From Hoskinsella mucinilytica (lineage in GTDB: Bacteria; Bacillota_I; Bacilli_A; Erysipelotrichales; Erysipelotrichaceae): a stretch of 64,000 bases of DNA. The notes beneath the pieces were generated by a model. That model saw nothing but the letters and a program-made list of their open reading frames with translations, was not told the origin of the DNA and did no database searches. Below, one piece after another: positions 1-7,066 of this stretch. The stretch spans positions 3,227 through 67,226 of the forward strand of contig NZ_JBEQZJ010000024.1 in assembly GCF_045223415.1 (NCBI RefSeq), read 5' to 3'. The translations under genes were made by a program, and so were the position numbers. Position 1 is the first letter of the stretch. The number at the start of each line of letters is the position of its first letter.

Positions 1-1097
1 TAAAATTCTTCTTCAACAAGATATTCATATAACTTCTGAAGAAAATGTGTACAGCTTTTTTGTTCCATCAGCAATTGTGCATAATACATCATTCCTTGTG
101 CCGCTTTATCCATATCAATCTGTTTGCTGGCAAGAATCCAATGACTAGCCTCATCATTCTTTCCAAGCATCAGATAGGAATAGGAAAGATAAAAATACAA
201 ATAAGCATAATTCGTATTTTTCTCTATTGCTTTGCTAGCATAACGTATACATGTATCATAATCTCGCATCTTAAAGCTATTAAATGCCAAATTATCATAT
301 GTAGTTGAAATGACATAATCATTTTTATATTGTTGTGCTAAGCGAATGGTTTCTTCTAATTGATTCTTTGCTAATACAAATTCCGCCATTCGTATATAAC
401 AGATACCAATGCTTCCATGAGTATATAGAAGACGATTGATATTCCAACTTTTTTCAAACATGCCATATGCCCTTCTGAAATAGTGTAACGCTTTCAAAGG
501 TTCGTTTAGCTTATAATGGAGCATTCCCATATGATAATATAGCATATCCTTATGTTCCAAAGTTGCCAATGCTTCTGCTTTTTTATAATACTTCTTTGCT
601 TGATCATATTGCTTCGCCTTTTGAAGAATAAAGCCATAGTAATCATAGTAAATACATTGTTCTGAAAGAGAGTAAACATCTTTGAATAGTTCAAGATAGC
701 CCATGAGTTTATCGGATGGTCTTTCTTTATTCATCGCTTCATAGATAAAGCGTACCAGAACAAATTTTGGAAATAGGATGGATTGTTTCAATTCTTCTTC
801 TTTTAGCTTTACAAAAAGTTTTTGTTGCTCGTTCATATCATCATAAAGCAAAGCGTGAAGACTATCTTTATATAACTCCTCATAAACATCTTCATTTTTA
901 AACAAGTAAACAAAATCAATGCCTACAGCATCACAAATTCTTTTCCAGGTGCTTAGTAAAACTTCTTTCTTTCCTTTTTCTAATTCTACATAAAGTGGTT
1001 TTTGTATGCCTGTCTGTATGCAGATCCTGCCTATGTCCATTCCTTTCTGTTCTCGATAAAAACGAATCATAGGTCCACAAAATTCTAGATTTTTCAC
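1..1097 (-). CDS. XRE-family regulator with TPR-like C-terminus (Rgg/RRNPP-like), partial
   Basis: The reverse strand is open from a GTG at 1097 to the left edge, so the 3' end is outside the window (365 codons seen). Residues ~5-60 form an XRE-type helix-turn-helix (FYREQKGMDIGRICIQTGI followed by YVELEKGKK). The rest is all-helical with repeated Tyr-rich 34-residue-like units (for example YDQAKKYYKKAEALATLEHK and EPLKALHYFRRAYGMFEK), typical of TPR repeats. This architecture is that of the Rgg/PlcR/RRNPP group, which bind short peptides, and of related stress regulators. I chose GTG because an in-frame TAA lies six codons upstream and the HTH begins right after it; an in-frame ATG ten codons in is the alternative. 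The start overlaps the stop of a 12-codon upstream ORF (GTGA), which suggests translational coupling. The regulated target is not identifiable from this window. Confidence 0.75.
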   Translation of the reverse strand, partial: MKNLEFCGPMIRFYREQKGMDIGRICIQTGIQKPLYVELEKGKKEVLLSTWKRICDAVGIDFVYLFKNEDVYEELYKDSLHALLYDDMNEQQKLFVKLKEEELKQSILFPKFVLVRFIYEAMNKERPSDKLMGYLELFKDVYSLSEQCIYYDYYGFILQKAKQYDQAKKYYKKAEALATLEHKDMLYYHMGMLHYKLNEPLKALHYFRRAYGMFEKSWNINRLLYTHGSIGICYIRMAEFVLAKNQLEETIRLAQQYKNDYVISTTYDNLAFNSFKMRDYDTCIRYASKAIEKNTNYAYLYFYLSYSYLMLGKNDEASHWILASKQIDMDKAAQGMMYYAQLLMEQKSCTHFLQKLYEYLVEEEF

Positions 1098-1132
1098 ACT
1101 GAGTCTCTCTGCTTCTTATCCACGATAGTCAT
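1094..1132 (-). CDS. Candidate 12-aa coupled leader ORF (MTIVDKKQRDSV)
   Basis: A GGAGG six nt upstream precedes an ATG that opens a 12-codon frame. Its TGA overlaps the GTG start of the XRE-TPR regulator (GTGA). It overlaps the end of the 31-aa ORF in another frame, so at most one of them may matter. A CCATAcggTATGG dyad at 1142-1154 lies just upstream and includes part of the SD, so hairpin occlusion of this ribosome binding site is possible. Confidence 0.3.
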   Translation of the reverse strand: MTIVDKKQRDSV

Positions 1133-1211
1133 GAGTATCCTCCATACGGTATGGAAAATTTGTTGGCGCCTTGATCAGCCTAATCAGGTTGCCATACAAT
1201 GATGATTTCAT
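1116..1211 (-). CDS. Candidate 31-aa small protein / leader peptide upstream of the XRE-TPR regulator
   Basis: An ATG at 1211 sits 9 nt after a very strong Shine-Dalgarno (AAAGGAGG) and opens a 31-codon frame beginning MKSSLYGNLIRLIK and ending DTHDYRG before TAA. It is co-oriented with the XRE-TPR regulator and ends 18 nt before that gene's GTG. The N-terminal half is basic and amphipathic, the C-terminal half is polar. RRNPP regulators often work with short encoded peptides, but those are usually downstream, so a pheromone role is only a guess; a leader peptide is equally possible. I do not recognise the sequence. Confidence 0.45.
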   Translation of the reverse strand: MKSSLYGNLIRLIKAPTNFPYRMEDTHDYRG

Positions 1212-1391
1212 TTTCTCTCTCCTCCTTTTCAAGACACACTCATATCATCTTTAACTTATGATAACTGAACACTTAAAACATATATCACAAATACATATGC
1301 ATTACAAGCAAATAGTATTAAAAAAGCTAAAATGGACATAAAATGTGACCAAAAAGAGATAATCGTTCATATGTCACATACATGTCACATA
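1212..1391. other. Intergenic region between fetB and the regulator leader
   Basis: AT-rich, with no ORF I can support. It carries the SD of the 31-aa small ORF and presumably the promoter for the leader and regulator, but I see no convincing -35/-10 pair. Confidence 0.5.
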
Positions 1392-2171
1392 TCACTTCAA
1401 AGCATCGCTGTTATTGAAAAACGTGCGATATCCCAAAGAAACGAATACAACAACCGTGATGGCAGTACATCCCAGTATCGCAAGCATGATACCAATTTGA
1501 TATTTGATTGCGGTCAAGGGAAAGGTTCCGGATAAGATCTGCCCTGTCATCATTCCGGGTAAAGAAACGATACCCATGGTAAGCATATTATTCATGGTTG
1601 GTAGGATTGCGGCATCAAAGGCGTCATTGACATATTCATAAACGGCATCTTTACTGCTTGCTCCTAACATGAGTGAATTTTCTATTTCGGCATGATGATC
1701 AATCATATTGGAACATAAACGATTGGCTCCCAATGCAATTCCTGTCATCGCATTGCCAACGATCATCCCACTGATCGGAATGACGTATTGCGGATCAAAC
1801 CATGGCTCCACTTGTAGTACAAACCATAGGAAGACCAAGGATATGATAAGGTATCCAAAGATCATAGAAAAAACCATCAAGCGTTTTAACTCTTTTGACA
1901 TATCATATTTCACTCGTTTGATTGCATTATATGCCGCAAAGGAAAGCATAACAACGAGCATTGATATCGTGATATACCAGCTTGGATGATCAAATACATA
2001 CATTAAGATATATCCCATCACGGTTAATTGAAGGGTCATTCTCGTTGTGGCAATCAAGATCAAGCGTTCTCTGCGTATTCCTCGATAGCGAAAAATCAAA
2101 AGCAGAACAAGTACAAAAACATATGCAAAGGTCAATTGTAAGATCGATAGATCCATCACGGTATCATTCAT
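1392..2171 (-). CDS. fetB: FetB/YbbM-type (UPF0014) ABC permease
   Basis: A 259-aa membrane protein of the UPF0014 family. The partner in E. coli (FetAB) is described as an iron exporter that protects against oxidative stress. Several hydrophobic segments are visible, among them LTFAYVFVLVLLLIF near the N-terminus and IGIMLAILGCTAITVVVF near the C-terminus. Family-typical stretches include GMIVGNAMTGIALGANRL and PGMMTGQILSG. I place the start at the ATG at 2171, because an AGGGGG Shine-Dalgarno lies 7 nt upstream of it, while the in-frame ATGs at 2195 and 2177 are badly spaced. That start overlaps the upstream fetA stop by 8 nt (ATGAATGA), so the two are translationally coupled. Iron specificity is inferred from the family. 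Confidence 0.85.
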   Translation of the reverse strand: MNDTVMDLSILQLTFAYVFVLVLLLIFRYRGIRRERLILIATTRMTLQLTVMGYILMYVFDHPSWYITISMLVVMLSFAAYNAIKRVKYDMSKELKRLMVFSMIFGYLIISLVFLWFVLQVEPWFDPQYVIPISGMIVGNAMTGIALGANRLCSNMIDHHAEIENSLMLGASSKDAVYEYVNDAFDAAILPTMNNMLTMGIVSLPGMMTGQILSGTFPLTAIKYQIGIMLAILGCTAITVVVFVSLGYRTFFNNSDALK

Positions 2172-2799
2172 GTTCATACCCCCTACATTGTCCATGTTCT
2201 ATCCTTAAAATATCATCGGGATAGCTTTTTGCTATTTCTTCTGAGTGTGTCACCATGATCAACTGTTTATGATGTTCCATGGCAAATGTTGCCATATTTT
2301 CCATAACAAAGCGTTCTGTTCCTTTATCTAAAGCACTACTTGGCTCATCTAATAAATATAATGAAGCATCCATTAGCATGATTCTTGCCAAACAAAGACG
2401 TTGTTTTTCACCACCGCTTAATTTTTCAACTGTTTGATCTAAGGATAAGGTAAGTTGCATTTTTTCTAAATATTCTTTCATACGTTTTTGTGATGCAGGT
2501 GGTCGTTTGCTGAAGCGCAATCCGATTTGAAGATTATCTTCCACATTACCATGATACATTACAGGTGTTTGAGCTAGCATTACGATATTTCTTCTTAATT
2601 CTGTCGGATTCCAAAGTTTGATATCCTTACCTTGATAAAAAATGGTTCCTTCATCAGGATCACTCATTCGATTCAACATGCGCAATAGTGTTGTCTTTCC
2701 ACTCCCGCTGCCGCCAACGATGCAACTGATATCATGATCGATCTGAAGATGTTCGATATCTAAGATCGTTTTAAATTTCAAGTGTTTGATTTCAATCAT
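2164..2799 (-). CDS. fetA: FetA/YbbL-type ABC transporter ATP-binding protein
   Basis: A 211-aa ABC ATPase with a complete motif set: Walker A GGSGSGKTT near residue 33, Q-loop MLAQTP, signature LSGGEKQRL, Walker B LYLLDEPSSALD and switch His in MVTHSEE. It is short, as for the FetA family. Its stop overlaps the fetB start, so the pair makes a two-gene operon. The ATPase energises transport by FetB; iron or metal export is the family role and is not demonstrated here. An SD (GAGGGG) precedes the ATG. Confidence 0.85.
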   Translation of the reverse strand: MIEIKHLKFKTILDIEHLQIDHDISCIVGGSGSGKTTLLRMLNRMSDPDEGTIFYQGKDIKLWNPTELRRNIVMLAQTPVMYHGNVEDNLQIGLRFSKRPPASQKRMKEYLEKMQLTLSLDQTVEKLSGGEKQRLCLARIMLMDASLYLLDEPSSALDKGTERFVMENMATFAMEHHKQLIMVTHSEEIAKSYPDDILRIEHGQCRGYEHE

Positions 2800-2841
2800 A
2801 TTACCCCTCTTTTCCTTTTATTTCCTTCTTCTTTTAATATA

Positions 2842-2866
2842 GAAAAGAGATCAAAACGATCTCTTT
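2842..2866 (-). terminator. Intrinsic terminator after the Cof-type phosphatase
   Basis: A perfect AAAGAGATC/GATCTCTTT stem with a 5-nt loop overlaps the gene's stop codon. On the minus strand it is followed by a T-rich tract (TTTTCTATATT). Confidence 0.7.
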
Positions 2867-3674
2867 ATGACAGATATGGTTGAATTACATGTGCAATGCC
2901 ATCTTCGTCATTGCTATAAGTTACTTCATCAGCAATGAGCTTAATCGGCTTAACTGCATTTCCCATTGCGACACCATGTCCTGCGTATTGAAGCATCGTC
3001 AAATCATTCATTTCATCACCAAAGGCAATGACCTCTTCTTGAGAAATACCGAGTGTTTCACAAAGCTGACGTAGACTGCTTCCTTTATCGATGCCGTTAT
3101 CCACCACTTCAATATAGAAAGGTGCAGAAGTACAAATCGTCAACATATCGCCAAAGGGAAGTCGAAAATCTTCTAATTGTGTTTTTAGATAATCGGCAGG
3201 CCCGCTTACCAAAAATTTATTCGGATCAAAGTGGTCCACATAAGCATTCAGATCTTCAACCACTTTGATGTTCATATGGCAGATACTTGCTTCATAGTCT
3301 GCCTTATAACAGTTTTCATCATCTGTAACTACAAATTCTCCGTCATGGATCATGACCGAAAGATTCAATGCTCTGGCATTGTTGATGATCGGACGTTTAC
3401 ATTTTGGTAGCACTACATGATTATATAATACCGTTTCTTTCGGATATTCTATGACCCTTGCGCCATTAAAGGACATTAGGATACCACCGAATTCATCCAT
3501 TCTAAGTTGTTTTGCTTCTTTATATAGTCCATGAGTAGGTCGTCCACTGGCTAGTACCAGTTTTGCACCTTGTCGTTGTGCCTCTATCAATATTTCTTGC
3601 GTATAAGGTGAGATTTCTTTTTTGCTATTGGTTAAGGTCCCATCCATATCCATGACGATCAATTTATATTTCAT
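2865..3674 (-). CDS. Cof-type HAD-IIB phosphatase
   Basis: A 269-aa cytoplasmic haloacid-dehalogenase phosphatase of the Cof/YidA type, which dephosphorylates sugar phosphates or related metabolites. Motif I is MDMDGTLTNS (nucleophile Asp9, acid Asp11), motif II is the Ser in LVLASGRP, motif III is the Lys in GIDKGSS, and motif IV is GDEMNDLTML. The C2B cap lies between motifs II and III. Length and order are normal for the family. A second, divergently oriented Cof-type gene starts 143 nt away (3818), which suggests shared control or an old duplication. The substrate cannot be deduced. Confidence 0.9.
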   Translation of the reverse strand: MKYKLIVMDMDGTLTNSKKEISPYTQEILIEAQRQGAKLVLASGRPTHGLYKEAKQLRMDEFGGILMSFNGARVIEYPKETVLYNHVVLPKCKRPIINNARALNLSVMIHDGEFVVTDDENCYKADYEASICHMNIKVVEDLNAYVDHFDPNKFLVSGPADYLKTQLEDFRLPFGDMLTICTSAPFYIEVVDNGIDKGSSLRQLCETLGISQEEVIAFGDEMNDLTMLQYAGHGVAMGNAVKPIKLIADEVTYSNDEDGIAHVIQPYLS

Positions 3675-3817
3675 AATCCTTTTCCTCTTTTTCTTTCATG
3701 TTCATTATAGGGAATCAATCCTGAGATTGCAATATCCGATTGGCTTTGATTTTGTATTTTTTGATTGCTCTTTTCGTATTTTTTTCATACAATGAAGCTG
3801 TAGAAAGAGATGATGAT

Positions 3818-4588
3818 ATGATAGAAGCAGTATTTTTAGATATTGATGGTACTTATTATGACCATACAAGCAATCAAGTGTTGCCAGAATCAAAAGAAGC
3901 TGTGAAACAGCTGAAAAGAAACGGATATCGTGTAGTATTGTGTAGTGGAAGAGCCTTAAGTATGGCAAGAAGTGTTCCTGTCTTTGATGGAATCGAGTGG
4001 GATGGTTTTATCGGTGGCGGTGGAAATTTCGTCTATGATAAAAATTTTCAGTGTATTTGGAAGCATACCTTTTCTATGAATCAGCTTGCACAGATTTTTT
4101 CCATTCTGAAACAACGAAATATCGCAGCCTATGTCACAGGTGAAGATATCTTCCTTACTAGAGAACTGAACCAACATGAAGAGGCGTTATTGGATATCTT
4201 CCATATGCATAAGCCCAAGATCCGTGATTGGGACCATGATGAGGTACATATGATGTCGCTACTTGGAAAGAATGACGATTTATCTATGTTAGAAAATATC
4301 GAAAATGTCCTATTGCAACCGAGTTGCGATGAAATCATGGATGTTTTGATCAAAGATGGCAATAAGGCAAGAGGTATTTCTCATCTTTTGACCCATCTTG
4401 GGATACCTCAAGGAAATTATCTGGCGTTTGGTGATAACCTAAATGATCTGGAAATGTTACAACAAGCTGAAATCGGTGTTGCTATGGGAAATGGAGCCCC
4501 ACAGCTTAAAGCATATGCAGACATCGTTTGTGCCCCAAGCCATGAGCCGGGTATTGCTCAAACTTTAAAACAATTAAAACTAATTTAA
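3818..4588 (+). CDS. Cof-type HAD-IIB phosphatase, second copy
   Basis: A 256-aa HAD-IIB protein. It has the nucleophile motif FLDIDGTYYD, the motif II Ser in VLCSGRA, Lys in KDGNKARG and the terminal GDNLNDLEML acid motif. I use the ATG at 3818 because an AGAAAGAG ribosome binding site precedes it and the HAD core begins at once; the longer frame from 3740 would add a hydrophobic extension unlike the family. It diverges from the Cof gene ending at 2865 and is followed by a strong terminator. The substrate is unknown. Confidence 0.88.
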   Translation: MIEAVFLDIDGTYYDHTSNQVLPESKEAVKQLKRNGYRVVLCSGRALSMARSVPVFDGIEWDGFIGGGGNFVYDKNFQCIWKHTFSMNQLAQIFSILKQRNIAAYVTGEDIFLTRELNQHEEALLDIFHMHKPKIRDWDHDEVHMMSLLGKNDDLSMLENIENVLLQPSCDEIMDVLIKDGNKARGISHLLTHLGIPQGNYLAFGDNLNDLEMLQQAEIGVAMGNGAPQLKAYADIVCAPSHEPGIAQTLKQLKLI

Positions 4589-4611
4589 CCGCAAACATCT
4601 GCGGTTTTTTT
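4587..4611 (+). terminator. Intrinsic terminator after the second Cof gene
   Basis: The stem CCGCA/TGCGG with a short loop is followed by seven Ts and begins directly after the stop codon. Confidence 0.85.
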
Positions 4612-4660
4612 ATAAATCTTTCTTTTTCGACCATGCTATTGATAACAATGGAGGATTTTC

Positions 4661-5884
4661 ATGCAACAAGCCAAATTATTTTATGATAGCGTAGATAACC
4701 ATGCATATGCACTCTTAATCATACAACCAAAGCGCTTTTCCCCAATGTTGTGGAAGTGTCGACAAGAAGTGATAGAGAAAATGACATTGCTTCTTTCTTC
4801 TTGTCTAAGCAAAGAGGAACGTATTTTTGTAATAGAAGATGAATTTCATGTATTTTTACGAGCTACTCATCCATTAGACATCATGAATTGGATTGCAATC
4901 GCAGATGATACCATCGAACAATATCAGTTTTTTCATATTGCCATCGGTATCTGTTTTTTAAGAGACAGTATTGATTATGAAACAGCTGTTCGCCAAGCAC
5001 GCTTTGCCTTACATCATAACAATGAGCGATTCCTCTATACGACATCTTATGAATTTTTTCATAAGCTGGATATACAGCAGTATCTAGCATCGGAAACATG
5101 GGAACGTTATCTTCCTCAGGCTTTAAAAAACGGACAGTTTCAGATTTATCTTCAACCTAAAGTTGATACACAAACCAAACAGATCAAAGGTGCGGAAGCC
5201 CTGTTACGCCTTGTACAAGATGCGCAGGAAATACCATTATCTGACTTTCTTCCTTATGCAAATCAAAATGCGTTCATTCGGATCCTGGATCTTTTTGTAC
5301 TTGAACAAAGCTGTCGTCTATTACAATATTGTATCAATCATCATTTACCACTTCTTCCCATCAGTGTCAACATTTCGTTTCATTCTTTTCAAGATGGCGC
5401 CTATTATTTAGAAGAAAGTAAAAAGATCATACAACAATTTCAGATTCCTTCGACCTATATTGAATTTGAATTAAGTGAGGATATCACGTTGTCTTCTTCT
5501 CATTCTTTATTTTCTTTCCTCAATCAGCTACAAACGGCCGGCCTTCGTATTGCTTTGGATGACTTTGGGAGTGGATATGCTTCCCTAGCAATTTTAAGTG
5601 AGTTGCCTATTGATATCATCAAATTGGATCAAAGCTTTTTTCGTAAAGGGTGCTCTAACAAACAACGAATTGTTTTACAACATTTGATATCTTTATTAAA
5701 GGAATTACATTATCATATCGTTGCCGAAGGTGTAGAAACGAAAGCAGTCGTTGACTTTTTAACCGAATGGAAAGTAGATATGATTCAAGGATTTTATTTC
5801 TATCAACCTCTTTCAACTCATGATTATTTGAATTTGTTGTCTCATCAAAATACAAATAGCACAAATGATGATCCTATGATATAA
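4661..5884 (+). CDS. EAL-domain cyclic-di-GMP phosphodiesterase with degenerate N-terminal domain
   Basis: A 407-aa protein. Residues ~150-395 form an EAL domain that should hydrolyse c-di-GMP to pGpG. The metal- and substrate-binding residues I can find are all kept: EALLR, Asn in SVNIS, the Glu in FELSED, DDFGSGY, Lys in IIKLD, AEGVET and the Gln in IQGFYF. Catalytic activity is therefore likely. The first ~130 residues look like a shortened GGDEF-like or sensor fold (IAIGICFLRDSIDYETAVRQ) with no GGDEF signature and no membrane segment, so the protein is probably soluble. The ATG follows GGAGG with good spacing. It is monocistronic, between a terminator and a tRNA gene. No cyclase partner is in the window. 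Confidence 0.85.
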   Translation: MQQAKLFYDSVDNHAYALLIIQPKRFSPMLWKCRQEVIEKMTLLLSSCLSKEERIFVIEDEFHVFLRATHPLDIMNWIAIADDTIEQYQFFHIAIGICFLRDSIDYETAVRQARFALHHNNERFLYTTSYEFFHKLDIQQYLASETWERYLPQALKNGQFQIYLQPKVDTQTKQIKGAEALLRLVQDAQEIPLSDFLPYANQNAFIRILDLFVLEQSCRLLQYCINHHLPLLPISVNISFHSFQDGAYYLEESKKIIQQFQIPSTYIEFELSEDITLSSSHSLFSFLNQLQTAGLRIALDDFGSGYASLAILSELPIDIIKLDQSFFRKGCSNKQRIVLQHLISLLKELHYHIVAEGVETKAVVDFLTEWKVDMIQGFYFYQPLSTHDYLNLLSHQNTNSTNDDPMI

Positions 5885-5902
5885 TATTGTCATTCTTGCT
5901 AT

Positions 5903-5979
5903 GCGCCTGTAGCTCAGCTGGATAGAGTAACAGACTCCGACTCTGTAGGTCGCAGGTTCGACTCCTGTCAGGCGCACCA
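5903..5979 (+). tRNA. tRNA-Arg (anticodon CCG)
   Basis: A complete 77-nt cloverleaf. The acceptor is GCGCCTG paired with CAGGCGC, the D arm carries AGCTGGATA, the anticodon stem is ACAGA/TCTGT with loop CTCCGAC (anticodon CCG, reads CGG), and the T arm is GCAGG-TTCGACT-CCTGT. The 3' CCA is encoded. Confidence 0.95.
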
Positions 5980-5993
5980 AAGATATGATAAAT

Positions 5994-6016
5994 GAGTACG
6001 TGTGTACTCTTTTTTT
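5994..6016 (+). terminator. Intrinsic terminator of the tRNA-Arg gene
   Basis: GAGTAC-GTGT-GTACTC hairpin followed by seven Ts, 14 nt after the tRNA CCA. Confidence 0.85.
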
Positions 6017-6022
6017 ATGGCA

Positions 6023-6786
6023 TCATAGATGAATGCTGAATCCATCATAAGAAAAGATACCGGCGCCATGTGTTAGCTTTCCTTCTTGTTCGAGCATATC
6101 GAATGCCTGTATGATCGCATCCATGAATGATGCGGTAATCGCTAAGGAATGATGTCCGGGATATACCTTTTGAATGGAAAGTGTTTTGAGCTTGTGTAAA
6201 GAAGCTCGATACATAACAGGATCTGTGGTCGGATAAAACGCATCCAAACAACCTTTATAAATCAGATCACCTGAATACAGCTCCTGACGTATTGCTTCAT
6301 AATAACACACATGTCCTGGAGAATGTCCCGGTGTATGTATCACTTGAAGCTTACGATTTCCTAAGTCAATCGCATCCTGATCCTTTCACTGTTTCGAATA
6401 ACCTAGCGCATAAATTTGATACGCCTGTTCTTGAAAAGAACTTGGCATTTGACATGGTTCTTTCATCAGATTTTGTTTTACGACCTCAAGTGGAAGTGGG
6501 AAATTTCCGGATATCCAGCTAGCCTCTTCTTCATGAACCATAATCGTTTGAAATTCGTGCAGACCTCCGATATGATCCCAATGAGCATGTGTCAATGCAA
6601 CGATAATCGGAAGTTTCGTCAAAGATCGAACGACAGGAAGAAGCTTTGTGACACCCAATCCGGTATCGATCAATAAGGCCGAAACACTTCCTATCAATAC
6701 ATAACAATTGTTTCTTCCCAGTGCTGATATTCACTGATGACGAATGTATCATGATGGATACATTCTACATGAAACCATGGTTCCAT
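6023..6786 (-). pseudogene. MBL-fold hydrolase, broken by one frameshift and one in-frame stop
   Basis: The full-length frame of about 254 residues can be rebuilt. It starts at an ATG (6786) behind AGAAGGTAAC and reads MEPWFHVECIHHDTFVISEY, then QHWEET. There the frame is lost by one base near 6708-6712 and resumes as NCYVLIGSVSALLIDTGLG. It continues through the metal motif THAHWDHIGG and GYSKQ, hits TGA at 6386-6388, and resumes in the same frame as KDQDAIDLG, HTPGHSPGH, SGDLIYKG and PGHHS. These are all the conserved blocks of a metallo-beta-lactamase-fold hydrolase, so the gene was whole until recently. Two independent lesions make a sequencing error at both sites less likely, though not excluded. 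Confidence 0.85.
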
Positions 6787-6823
6787 AAGTTACCTTCTTT
6801 CTATTCTCTCAATAAAGGATAAC

Positions 6824-6905
6824 GGTATTGCTTGTTTTCATAAACTGTAAGATCAAAGAGATGTCTTTGTTTCAATAGACAAAACGAACTTATTCAAGCA
6901 GTACC
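6824..6905. other. Possible structured intergenic element
   Basis: GGTA..GCTTG at 6824-6834 can pair with CAAGC..TACC at 6895-6905 and encloses a TGTCT/AGACA hairpin. No RNA family recognised and no gene in 6787-7057. Confidence 0.2.
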
Positions 6906-7036
6906 AAATATGTGTCTGAATCTTTTCATATACAAAATCATCATTTATTCCTATACTTCATTATAAAAATTATACTATATCAACTATCTTTTTCCACTAT
7001 GTTTCCTCATAACCGGTTGATGTGCAGTTAATAACA

Positions 7037-7066
7037 TAGAAAAGTGGAATAGTTTCACTATTCCAC
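7037..7066 (-). terminator. Intrinsic terminator of the ABC exporter operon
   Basis: The stem GTGGAATAG/CTATTCCAC overlaps the permease stop codon and is followed on the minus strand by TTTTCT. Confidence 0.75.

Noticed and set aside
3740..3817. N-terminal hydrophobic extension of the second Cof protein
   Set aside because: It has no ribosome binding site and the SD before 3818 fits the family length.
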